Assembly: GCA_041640715.1 (NCBI GenBank)
Contig: JBEPZU010000009.1
Location: 1-57,192, forward strand
Reading direction: 5' to 3'
DNA: 57,192 nt
Origin: DSFO01 sp041640715
GTDB lineage: Archaea; Thermoproteota; Thermoprotei; Gearchaeales; Gearchaeaceae
Within the stretch, counting starts at the first letter, position 1. The number at the start of each line of letters is the position of its first letter. Position numbers and translations under genes: made by a program. A model generated the notes under the pieces. That model was not told the DNA's origin and did no database searches. It worked only from the letters and a program-made list of their open reading frames with translations. Below are positions 25,159 through 32,853 of this stretch, piece after piece.

Positions 25159-26610
25159 ATGTTACCTAAAATTCAAAGAATTTCTGAAGTAGTATGGGAA
25201 ATTCCTAAGGGCTATCGAAGTGATATGAGGGTACCAGTTAGGATTTATGCTACAGAAAAACTCCTAAGAGAAATGGATGAAATGGTCTTCACTCAGGCGT
25301 TGAATGTTTCAACATTGCCAGGAATAATAAATTACTCATACGTAATGCCTGATGGACATTCAGGTTACGGCTTCCCTATAGGAGGTGTAGCTGCAATGGA
25401 TGCAGAGACCGGTGTGATCTCTCCTGGAGGAATAGGCTTTGATATAAACTGCGGTATGAGAGCGGTTTTGACGAATTTAACCTATGATGAAGTAAGACCT
25501 AAGCTAAGAGAACTCGTAGATATGCTATTTCAGAGGGTTCCAGCCGGTGTTGGAGCTACAGGGTTCTTAAAGCTTACGCAACAACAGTTCAAGGAAATAC
25601 TCCAAACAGGTGCGAAATGGTGTGTAGAACAAGGCTATGGTTGGGAAGAAGATTTGGAAAAAACTGAGGAAGGAGGTTGCATAGAAGGTGCTGATCCTTC
25701 TAAAGTGAGCCAAAAAGCGATAAGCAGAGGAATAGATCAAGTAGGTACATTAGGTTCTGGGAACCATTACCTAGAAATACAGTGGGTCAAACCAGAAAAT
25801 ATAGCAGATCCTGAAATGGCTAAGAGATTTGGCATATTCGAAAATCAAATTATAATAATGTTCCATTGCGGAAGTAGAGGTTTCGGTCATCAAGTGGCAA
25901 CTGATTATCTTCAAGTTTTCTTGAATGTCATGGAAAGGAAATATGGAATAAAGATTTTAGATAGAGAACTGGCTTGTGCACCTTTCAGTTCAAAGGAAGG
26001 ACAGGATTATTTTGCGGCAATGAAATGCGGTATCAATATGTCTTTCGCCAATAGACAAGTGATACTCCATAGAATTAGGGAAGTATTCTCTAAAATATTC
26101 AACAGAGATCCTGAGAAATTAGGTTTACACCAAATTTACGATGTAGCCCATAACACTGCTAAGCTAGAAGAATACATAATAAATGGTCAAAGGAGGAAAG
26201 TCTTAGTTCACAGAAAGGGAGCTACGAGGGCCTTTGGTCCTGGAAATGAAGAGCTACCTTTAATATTCAGAGAAATAGGACAGCCAGTTATAATAGGCGG
26301 AAGCATGGAAACAGGCTCCTATTTATTGCTTGGCACAGAGAAAGCAATGAAAGAGACCTTCGGTTCTACTTGCCATGGAAGTGGTAGAACTATGAGTAGA
26401 ACTAAGGCGAGGCAATTGGTTAGAGGAGAACAGTTGATCAAAGATATGGAGAGAAGAGGCATAATAGTAAGAAGTGTATCTTATTCAGGAGTAGCTGAAG
26501 AATTCGGAGGTGCATATAAATCAATCGATGAAGTTGTAGAAACAGTGCATATTGCAGGAATATCCAAGAAAGTGGTAAGATTGGTACCTATAGGTAATAT
26601 CAAAGGTTAG
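25159..26610 (+). CDS. rtcB: RNA-splicing ligase RtcB
   Basis: RtcB joins RNA 2',3'-cyclic phosphate or 3'-phosphate ends to 5'-OH ends with GTP and Mn2+, in tRNA splicing and RNA repair. With the ATG at 25159 the product has 483 residues and the active-site residues fall at C98 ('FDINCG'), H203 ('GSGNHY'), H236 ('MFHCGSRG'), H331 ('VAHNTAK') and H406 ('STCHGSGR', the guanylylated His), almost the same numbers as in Pyrococcus RtcB. This supports that start over the TTG at 25111, which would add 16 residues. No intein is present. Three bases separate it from the CobW gene and archease follows, forming one operon. Confidence 0.98.
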   Translation: MLPKIQRISEVVWEIPKGYRSDMRVPVRIYATEKLLREMDEMVFTQALNVSTLPGIINYSYVMPDGHSGYGFPIGGVAAMDAETGVISPGGIGFDINCGMRAVLTNLTYDEVRPKLRELVDMLFQRVPAGVGATGFLKLTQQQFKEILQTGAKWCVEQGYGWEEDLEKTEEGGCIEGADPSKVSQKAISRGIDQVGTLGSGNHYLEIQWVKPENIADPEMAKRFGIFENQIIIMFHCGSRGFGHQVATDYLQVFLNVMERKYGIKILDRELACAPFSSKEGQDYFAAMKCGINMSFANRQVILHRIREVFSKIFNRDPEKLGLHQIYDVAHNTAKLEEYIINGQRRKVLVHRKGATRAFGPGNEELPLIFREIGQPVIIGGSMETGSYLLLGTEKAMKETFGSTCHGSGRTMSRTKARQLVRGEQLIKDMERRGIIVRSVSYSGVAEEFGGAYKSIDEVVETVHIAGISKKVVRLVPIGNIKG

Positions 26611-26613
26611 TTT

Positions 26614-27513
26614 ATGAGAATACCCATAATACTCGTATCTGGATTTCTAGGAGCTGGAAAAACCACTTTGTTGAGGAGAATAATCGAAAATTTGGATAAA
26701 ATAAAGAAGAAAATTGTCATAATAATGAATGAGTTCGGAGAAATAGCAATAGATGCTGAAGTGATCAAAGGAAAAGCAGTAGATATGATAGAACTAGGTG
26801 GAGGTTGTGTCTGTTGCTCATTGACCGGTGAATTCGAATATGCGATAAAGGAGATAAAAGAAAAAGTAAAGCCCGATTATATAATAGTGGAAACAACGGG
26901 AATAGCAGAACCTGATGCCCTTTTGGTCAATTTAGAAAACATAGAGGAAGTTATATTAGATAACATAATAACCGTAGTAGATTGCGATAGTTTAGTTAGA
27001 TTCCCTGAAATAGGGCATACCGCTAAGATACAAATAGAAATGGCAGATTTCATACTTTTAAACAAAATCGATTTAGTAAACGAGGAAGATCTAAAACTAA
27101 TAGAGAAGAAAATAAGAGATATAAACGATAGAGCGATTCTTTTTAGGACTAAATATTGCAACGGGGATTTAGATTACTCGCTGTTCTTTGGATACTTCAT
27201 AGAAAAAGAAGTTAAAAGGAAGGAATTCTATATGCATGATGAAATTTATGATAGTATATATATCGAACTAGAAGGCATATTGGATAAAGATAAATTCGAA
27301 GAGCTTCTAGCCAGTTTACCTAGCAAAGTTTATAGAGGTAAAGGATTTGTAACCTTCAAGGAAGGAAGCTATTTATTCAACTACGTAGCTGGAAGGTTGA
27401 ATTATGAGAAATTCGATTCTAAAAATAACAGAATCCTATTCGTAGGGGAGAAAATCTCTGATTTAAGTGAAGAGATTGAAGAAAATGTAAAGAGGTGTTT
27501 GGTTAATGAATGA
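26614..27513 (+). CDS. CobW/COG0523-type metallochaperone GTPase
   Basis: The G3E-family GTPase has 'SGFLGAGKTTLLRRI' (Walker A, residues 9-23), the metal-binding 'GGGCVCC' (C65, C67, C68), 'VETTGIAEPDAL' (Walker B/switch) and 'LLNKIDLV' for guanine. A C-terminal CobW_C-like domain covers roughly residues 205-298. COG0523 proteins deliver or insert metal ions (Zn, Co, Fe) into target enzymes. Here the gene lies between rtcB and archease, starting 3 bases after the rtcB stop and overlapping archease by 8 bases. The client may therefore be RtcB, which needs a divalent metal (inference). Confidence 0.95.
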   Translation: MRIPIILVSGFLGAGKTTLLRRIIENLDKIKKKIVIIMNEFGEIAIDAEVIKGKAVDMIELGGGCVCCSLTGEFEYAIKEIKEKVKPDYIIVETTGIAEPDALLVNLENIEEVILDNIITVVDCDSLVRFPEIGHTAKIQIEMADFILLNKIDLVNEEDLKLIEKKIRDINDRAILFRTKYCNGDLDYSLFFGYFIEKEVKRKEFYMHDEIYDSIYIELEGILDKDKFEELLASLPSKVYRGKGFVTFKEGSYLFNYVAGRLNYEKFDSKNNRILFVGEKISDLSEEIEENVKRCLVNE

Positions 27514-27940
27514 AGGTTATAATTTCTTAGAAGATATAGCGATAGCTGACTTAGCCTATGAAGTTCGCGCAGAAAAAATCGAAAATCTTTTCGTATTAGC
27601 TGGAAAGGCATTAGAAAATGCTATGATCTTTGACTTGAATTCGATAGAAAAAAAGATCATAAAAGAAATCGAAGTAAATGCAGAAAATTTAGAATTTTTA
27701 CTCTACAACTTCCTCCAAGAATTGATTTTCTACAAAGATACCGAGCGACTTGTTTTCAGCGATTTTGTTGTAAAGATCTCTTCTAACGGGACATATTCAG
27801 CTAAAATAATAGCCTATGGTGAAAAAATCGATGAAAAGAAACATGATACACTTGTGGATGTAAAAGCTGTAACAATGCATATGTTCGAACTTAAAAAGGA
27901 AAACGATAAATGGTACGCTAGAGTTGTACTGGATGTTTAA
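27506..27940 (+). CDS. Archease, RtcB cofactor
   Basis: Archease activates RtcB guanylylation and permits multiple turnover. The 144-residue protein has the family layout: 'FLEDIAIADLAYEVRAEKIENLFVLAGKAL' at the start, 'LEFLLYNFLQELIFYKDTERLVF' in the middle, 'DVKAVTMHMFEL' and the terminal 'WYARVVLDV'. The acidic metal-binding residues near the start (D15) and end (D143) are retained. Its ATG overlaps the CobW stop by 8 bases, giving a three-gene rtcB-cobW-archease unit. A long A/T-rich run follows the stop. Confidence 0.95.
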   Translation: MNEGYNFLEDIAIADLAYEVRAEKIENLFVLAGKALENAMIFDLNSIEKKIIKEIEVNAENLEFLLYNFLQELIFYKDTERLVFSDFVVKISSNGTYSAKIIAYGEKIDEKKHDTLVDVKAVTMHMFELKKENDKWYARVVLDV

Positions 27941-27989
27941 AAAAATATAAATTTTAAAAAACTAAATTTTTTAAAAAATATTTAAAATT

Positions 27990-30347
27990 TTAAAGAGTGC
28001 ATAAGCCGGTTGGTACAGGTATAACATCGAAGTAGAGTATAGTTAATACAAAGACCCATACGATGTCTACGAAGTGCCAATATATTGTAGCAGATTCTAC
28101 CATTGCTTTTCTCTCTAGAACCAATAAACCTCTTAATAACATTGAAAGCAGGACTATCATGAACATTAGACCCATTATTACGTGGAAGCCGTGTAGACCG
28201 GTTATTAGGTAGAAAGTACTACCGTATATTGTATCTGTAATGCCCAATCCTGAGTTCAAATATTCTAGTATTTGGCCTGCTATGAATATGGTACCTAAGA
28301 CCATTGTGATTATCAACAATACCTTAAATCTTTGCAAGTTACCGCTGGAGAAACTCATGTATGCAAGATGCATAGTAAAACCACTTGTGAACAGGAATAT
28401 TGAGTTTATAAGCACTGGAACAACCTCTATATGAGGAACACCTGCAGGAGGCCATTGATAAGCTCTAGAAAGGTATGAGGCTTTAAGGAATAAATATGAA
28501 GAGAAAGCAGTACCGAACAATGCAGCTTCAGAAAGCACAAACCATAATGTACCTACTAAGGCATCAGTTCTTCTAGCTCTTTCTAGCTTCTCCAATGAAT
28601 ACTCAGCCAAATATCTAGCTAACTTTGAGATCTTACTTAAATAGTCCTTTGAGAACCAATGAAGTAAGACAGCAAAGAAAGCTGCAACGAAAGCAATTCC
28701 TAGGAAATATTGACCTATGAGCAATAGGAAACCTCCCAACCCTGCAACTCCAGTCATCAAGCCTGTTATCGCGGCATAAGGATGAGGATAATGAAGATCG
28801 TGGGCTGAGCCGTTAAGAGCGATCACGTGTTGAGCTGGCGAAAAGTCTGGCATTCCTAGCTTAGAAGCACCCCAAGGATCTTCTTTATTAGCTACAGGTT
28901 TACCTTTGATCATGCTCCTTACCACGTCGATTATGAATACTATCACACCTGATACTATGAAAAATACAAATACCGTAGAGAGCAATTGCCAGAAATCATA
29001 TTGCGGAGGCAACATGTAATATCTCCTAGGCATTCCTTCAAGACCTCCTTTAAGCCATGGTAGATAGGTTCCTAGTACTCCGATGGTTAATAATAAAAAG
29101 CTTATCTTGCTTAGCTTTTCACTGAACATCTTGCCTGTTATGTATGGGAAGTAATAATAGATTCCTGCGAAGAAGGCAAAAACTATTGGCCAAACTACGA
29201 AGTGGAAATGAGCAACTACCCAATACGTACCGTGTATAGCATAATTGACGGGTATCCACGATTGCCAAACTCCCGTTATACCTCCGATTATAAATATCGC
29301 TATGAAAGCCACTGAAAACGCCATCGGACTACAAACCCTTATTCTACCGCCATAAAGAGTTGCAACCCAGTTAAACACTTTAATTCCTGTAGGTATTGCC
29401 ACAGCAACTGTAGTTACCATGAAAAGTATATTTACAAGCAATGCCGTAGGCGTCGTGAACATGTGATGAACCCAAACGAAATATGAAATTAGAGCTATAA
29501 GGAAAGAAGATAACGCTATAGCTCTCCTTCCATAGATTGGTCTTCTAGCCATCCTAGGAATAATCTCGGATATCACACCGAAAGCTGGTAAGACTAAGAT
29601 ATATACCTCAGGATGACCGAAGAACCAGAATATGTGAGGCCATAGCAATGGATCTCCTGTACCGATGAAGAATTGAGCACTCCAATGTCTTTCGAACAAT
29701 AACATTAAACCGCCAAGTGCTAGAGGAGGAAGAGCTACGACTAATAATATAGCAGTGGAGAAGAAAGCCCATACAAACAAAGGAAGCGAAGAGAAGTTGA
29801 ACTTAATGCTTGGATGTCTCAACCTAACAATCGTCATTATGAAGTTTATAGCGCTTAGAATGCTACTTACACCTATTAATTCTACAGCAAGGATTACCAA
29901 GTCAGTAGCCAAACCTGGTGTGTAAATCGAAGATAGAGGAGCGTACAAAGTCCATCCTAGTGCAGGATGGCCGAAGAATAGACTACTCCAAATCAATACT
30001 GAAGCAGGAACGGTCATCCAGTATGCTAAGGCGTTTATCTTAGGCCAATACAAATCAGGAGCACCTATCATCTTAGGCAAGATATAATTAGCTAAACCTG
30101 TAAACCCTGGAACTACAAAGAATAACAACATGACCAATCCGTGCAACGTAATTAAGCTATAATAAGTCTCTGCACTTACTATTCCTGGAGCACCGCCTAT
30201 CTGCAATTTCATTATAATAGCAGAAGATCCTGCGAGTAAGAAGTTGATGAAAGCGGTCCACATGTATAGTATTCCTATTTCTGTATGGTGGGTAGTAGAT
30301 AGCAGCGTTCTCCAATTTTTATAGAATTTGAAATTCTCGTGCACCAT
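27990..30347 (-). CDS. Cytochrome c oxidase subunits I and III, fused
   Basis: Proton-pumping haem-copper oxidase core in the membrane. Subunit I covers residues ~1-470 with the haem ligand in 'TLHGLVMLLFFV', the A-type 'WFFGHPEVYILVLPAFG' (CuB His, Glu of the D channel, cross-linked Tyr), 'VHHMFTTP' for CuB and 'VVAHFHFVVW' for the two haems. Residues ~540-785 are subunit III with 'LWFVLSEAALFG', 'WPPAGVPHIE', 'LITGLHGFHVIMG' and 'IYWHFVDIVWVFVL'. The I-III fusion is known from SoxM-type oxidases of archaea. It is 1 base downstream of the CuA subunit gene. Confidence 0.97.
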   Translation of the reverse strand: MVHENFKFYKNWRTLLSTTHHTEIGILYMWTAFINFLLAGSSAIIMKLQIGGAPGIVSAETYYSLITLHGLVMLLFFVVPGFTGLANYILPKMIGAPDLYWPKINALAYWMTVPASVLIWSSLFFGHPALGWTLYAPLSSIYTPGLATDLVILAVELIGVSSILSAINFIMTIVRLRHPSIKFNFSSLPLFVWAFFSTAILLVVALPPLALGGLMLLFERHWSAQFFIGTGDPLLWPHIFWFFGHPEVYILVLPAFGVISEIIPRMARRPIYGRRAIALSSFLIALISYFVWVHHMFTTPTALLVNILFMVTTVAVAIPTGIKVFNWVATLYGGRIRVCSPMAFSVAFIAIFIIGGITGVWQSWIPVNYAIHGTYWVVAHFHFVVWPIVFAFFAGIYYYFPYITGKMFSEKLSKISFLLLTIGVLGTYLPWLKGGLEGMPRRYYMLPPQYDFWQLLSTVFVFFIVSGVIVFIIDVVRSMIKGKPVANKEDPWGASKLGMPDFSPAQHVIALNGSAHDLHYPHPYAAITGLMTGVAGLGGFLLLIGQYFLGIAFVAAFFAVLLHWFSKDYLSKISKLARYLAEYSLEKLERARRTDALVGTLWFVLSEAALFGTAFSSYLFLKASYLSRAYQWPPAGVPHIEVVPVLINSIFLFTSGFTMHLAYMSFSSGNLQRFKVLLIITMVLGTIFIAGQILEYLNSGLGITDTIYGSTFYLITGLHGFHVIMGLMFMIVLLSMLLRGLLVLERKAMVESATIYWHFVDIVWVFVLTILYFDVIPVPTGLCTL

Positions 30348-30348
30348 T

Positions 30349-30786
30349 TTAACCCACCACGATCAATTGACTTACCATAGCATAATGTCCTGTTCCGCAA
30401 TATTCTGTACAGTATATATTGTAAACCCCTGGCTGTTTCACATTCAACCACAACACAGTAGTGTATTTAGGATAGGCGTCCATCTTAAGTCCAAGCTCAG
30501 GTATGAAAAAAGAATGGATGACGTCTGCAGAGGTTATTTCTAATCTATATAATTGATTAGCCTTGATGGTTAGTATCGAAGAAGTAGTACCGTTAGGGTA
30601 CGTAAATTTCCAATAGTATTGATATCCTGTAACTTGTATAGTTATGAAATCTCCTGAATAAGCTTGAACTGGGTAATTGATTTCGTATAAAACTACTGCT
30701 GAAATGAAAGACATGACTGCAAATAGAACTGATGCTCCAATTATCGTGGTTAGTTCAAAGGTTTTAGCTAGCTTCATCCTTAGCAC
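30349..30786 (-). CDS. coxB: Cytochrome c oxidase subunit II, CuA part
   Basis: The 145-residue protein has one membrane helix (residues about 14-36) and a cupredoxin domain. All CuA ligands are present: H91 ('VIHSFFIPELG'), C126, E128, C130, H134 and M137 ('IYCTEYCGTGHYAM'). The electron donor is thus a cytochrome c or a blue copper protein, not quinol directly. The aromatic stretch 'VTGYQYYWKFTYPNG' matches the electron-entry region. Canonical subunit II has two helices before this domain; the first appears to be encoded by the overlapping upstream 84-residue gene. GTG at 30786 and ATG at 30777 are both possible starts. Confidence 0.95.
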   Translation of the reverse strand: MLRMKLAKTFELTTIIGASVLFAVMSFISAVVLYEINYPVQAYSGDFITIQVTGYQYYWKFTYPNGTTSSILTIKANQLYRLEITSADVIHSFFIPELGLKMDAYPKYTTVLWLNVKQPGVYNIYCTEYCGTGHYAMVSQLIVVG

Positions 30787-31018
30787 CCCTATCCCAAAAT
30801 CTTACAGTGAAGTATATCAGGGCTCCTGTGAATAGTGCAAATACTACACCTGCAGCATAGAAAGTTATTCTGTATAGCAGCGCTATTTGTTCTGTGCTTT
30901 CTGACAAATTCCCTAAATAGTCGCCCATGTTTCCAGTCCATAAGTACACCAAGAATAATATAGCGACTGTTAAGGAGAACAGTAGATAATCTTTAAGTTC
31001 AAACCCATCCTTCTTCAT
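30764..31018 (-). CDS. Small membrane subunit, likely the split-off N-terminal part of COX2
   Basis: The 84-residue protein has two hydrophobic helices (about 9-27 and 46-70). The second ends 'ALIYFTVRFWDRGAKDE', as the first helix of canonical subunit II does before its basic loop. Together with the downstream 145-residue CuA protein it adds up to a normal COX2 length. The two genes overlap by 23 bases in different frames. It is either a genuine split subunit, a separate accessory subunit of the oxidase, or a frameshifted COX2. It is the first gene of the cox operon, with a TATA-like CTTATATG about 29 bases upstream of the ATG. Confidence 0.8.
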   Translation of the reverse strand: MKKDGFELKDYLLFSLTVAILFLVYLWTGNMGDYLGNLSESTEQIALLYRITFYAAGVVFALFTGALIYFTVRFWDRGAKDEAS

Positions 31019-31063
31019 TGGTTTAAGAAAAAATATCCCTACATATAAGTTTTTCTATAGGAA

Positions 31064-31083
31064 TATGTATAAAAGTATACATA
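31064..31083. promoter_or_regulatory. Perfect 8-bp inverted repeat upstream of the cox operon
   Basis: TATGTATA and TATACATA are separated by AAAG. The site lies 46-65 bases upstream of the first cox start codon, just upstream of the TATA/BRE position. An activator or operator site is the natural reading, but A/T-rich palindromes can occur by chance. Confidence 0.4.
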
Positions 31084-31103
31084 CAGTTACATTATTATAG
31101 GTC

Positions 31104-31117
31104 GTTATCTAGATAAC
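31104..31117. promoter_or_regulatory. Perfect 14-bp palindrome upstream of the cox operon
   Basis: GTTATCTAGATAAC is fully self-complementary and lies about 20 bases beyond the first inverted repeat. It is a candidate dimeric regulator site. No regulator gene is adjacent. Confidence 0.4.
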
Positions 31118-31514
31118 AAAAGTGTGATTATAATTTTTAATATGGTTAATGTTCTTATCTTAACAATTAATATACTACAAGCAGTCCTGAACAAAATATA
31201 TGCTGATTAGGTCATTTGCTAGAATTTCCTATACGAAATCTTATGTAATTAATGACAGTCTATGAAACAACCTTTATCTTATCCTGCTCGTTCGATGTTG
31301 ATCTCAAGATGGCCTTCGCTATAAAGACATATGTTTGGTAACACGAATCAAGAGATCAATAAGATAACATAGCTAATAACCAAGGAGATATTTCAAAGAG
31401 TTAAAATAAATAAAATTCGGCCAAACAGTTTTTTACACAATATGTCAAGATTAACATACGAATTCGCTAAAACGAGAATCAATAGATAAGGATGTTAAAC
31501 CTAAGCAATTCCAT

Positions 31515-31527
31515 TAAATTTAATAAT
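31515..31527 (+). promoter_or_regulatory. TATA-like element of inositol-phosphate synthase
   Basis: TAAATTTAATAAT is centred 27-28 bases before the ATG at 31548, consistent with leaderless transcription. Confidence 0.5.
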
Positions 31528-31547
31528 AAAGAAATTCTAACTAAACC

Positions 31548-32630
31548 ATGCAGAGAAAGATCAGGGTAGCAATAATAGGCGTAGGCAATTGTGCCTCCGC
31601 CTTAATCCAAGGAATTCATTATTATAAAGATGCAGATGAAAGCAAACAAATACCTGGCTTAATGCATGTTAGACTAGGAGGATACCATATAAGCGATATA
31701 GAAATCGTAGCCGCCTTCGATATAGATAAGAACAAAGTGGGAAAGGATCTATCAGAAGCCATCTTTCAACCTCCCAATTGTACCTTGAAATTTGCTGATG
31801 TGCCTAAGTTGGGAGTAGAGGTAATGCGAGGAATGACCCATGATAGTATAGGTAAATATCTGCAAAGGGTGATAGAGAAACATCCTTCTCCTACCGTAGA
31901 TGTAGCAGACATACTGAAAAGCACCAACGCTGATATGGTAATAAACTACTTGCCAGTAGGTAGCGAATCAGCTACTAAGTGGTATGTCGAACAGGCCCTG
32001 GAAGCAAAAGTGGGCTTTATTAACGCAATACCTGTATTCATAGCCAGAGAGAAAAGATGGCAAGAAATATTCGAAAAAAGAAAAGTACCTTTGATAGGCG
32101 ATGACGTTAAATCTCAGCTAGGAGCTACCATACTTCACAGAGTATTAGCTAAATTATTCGTAGATAGGGGTGTGAAGATAGATAGGACATTTCAATTAAA
32201 CATAGGAGGAGACATGGATTTCTTCAATATGCTCGAGAGAGAAAGATTGGAATCTAAGAAAATATCTAAGACGCAAGCCGTAACTTCAGTAATACCCTAC
32301 GAAATAGGAGAAGATAACATACACATAGGCCCTAGTGACTACGTAAAATGGCTCCAGAATAGAAAATGGGCATATATTAGAATAGAAGGGAGAGGATTCG
32401 GCGATACGCCCATTAACGTAGAAGCCAAACTAGAAGTTTGGGATGGTCCTAATTCTGCTGGAGTTATGATAGATGCAATAAGATGTATGAAGCTAGCCTT
32501 GGATAGAGGTATAAGTGGCGTTCTAATAAGTCCTTCAGCCTATTTCATGAAGTCTCCTCCAATACAATATCCTGATCATGAAGCTAGGATAATGGTAGAG
32601 GAATTCATAGAAGGTAAAAGAGAAAGATAA
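31548..32630 (+). CDS. ino1: myo-Inositol-1-phosphate synthase
   Basis: This NAD-dependent enzyme makes inositol-1-phosphate from glucose-6-phosphate, for archaetidylinositol lipids and, in thermophiles, compatible solutes. The Rossmann motif is 'RVAIIGVGNCASALIQGI' (residues 5-22), with 'AAFDIDKNKVGKDL' after it. The catalytic-domain signature 'GDDVKSQLGATILHRVL' is present near residue 185, and 'VWDGPNSAGVMIDAIR' near 305. The length of 360 fits the archaeal/actinobacterial short form. It stands alone on the plus strand and ends 1 base before the end of the convergent small gene. Confidence 0.97.
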   Translation: MQRKIRVAIIGVGNCASALIQGIHYYKDADESKQIPGLMHVRLGGYHISDIEIVAAFDIDKNKVGKDLSEAIFQPPNCTLKFADVPKLGVEVMRGMTHDSIGKYLQRVIEKHPSPTVDVADILKSTNADMVINYLPVGSESATKWYVEQALEAKVGFINAIPVFIAREKRWQEIFEKRKVPLIGDDVKSQLGATILHRVLAKLFVDRGVKIDRTFQLNIGGDMDFFNMLERERLESKKISKTQAVTSVIPYEIGEDNIHIGPSDYVKWLQNRKWAYIRIEGRGFGDTPINVEAKLEVWDGPNSAGVMIDAIRCMKLALDRGISGVLISPSAYFMKSPPIQYPDHEARIMVEEFIEGKRER

Positions 32631-32631
32631 T

Positions 32632-32853
32632 TTATCTAATCACAACGTCCAAGAAATCTTCTATTTCTCCTTTTCTGACCATCTCCTCATATAACCTCCA
32701 TATCCTCCTTTTACTAAGGAAAGAAACATCATAACCTTCGTTGACTAAGTTATTCAAAACTTCATCAGGGAAGTCGTGGGGATGGCCGTAGTAATAAGAT
32801 AATCTCTTTATAAGCTGTCTTATATCTTCATTTCTAGGATATTTTTTCTTCAA
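32632..32853 (-). CDS. Small conserved-looking protein of unknown function (73 aa)
   Basis: A basic, helical protein with no cysteines or membrane helix. 'RLSYYYGHPHDFPDEVLNNLVNEGYDVSFLSKRRIWRLYEEM' has the density of aromatic and charged residues of a folded domain. Its start overlaps the stop of the P5C dehydrogenase gene by 4 bases (ATGA), which supports a real, translationally coupled gene. I do not recognise the family. Confidence 0.7.
   Translation of the reverse strand: MKKKYPRNEDIRQLIKRLSYYYGHPHDFPDEVLNNLVNEGYDVSFLSKRRIWRLYEEMVRKGEIEDFLDVVIR

Larger units (their letters stand above)
31019..31547. other. Long divergent intergenic region with palindromes
   Basis: The 529 bases separate the cox operon (minus) from inositol-phosphate synthase (plus). 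I see no protein or tRNA gene in it. It carries TATA elements for both directions close to each gene and two perfect inverted repeats near the cox side. The middle part (about 31130-31480) shows no recognised structure. Confidence 0.55.
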
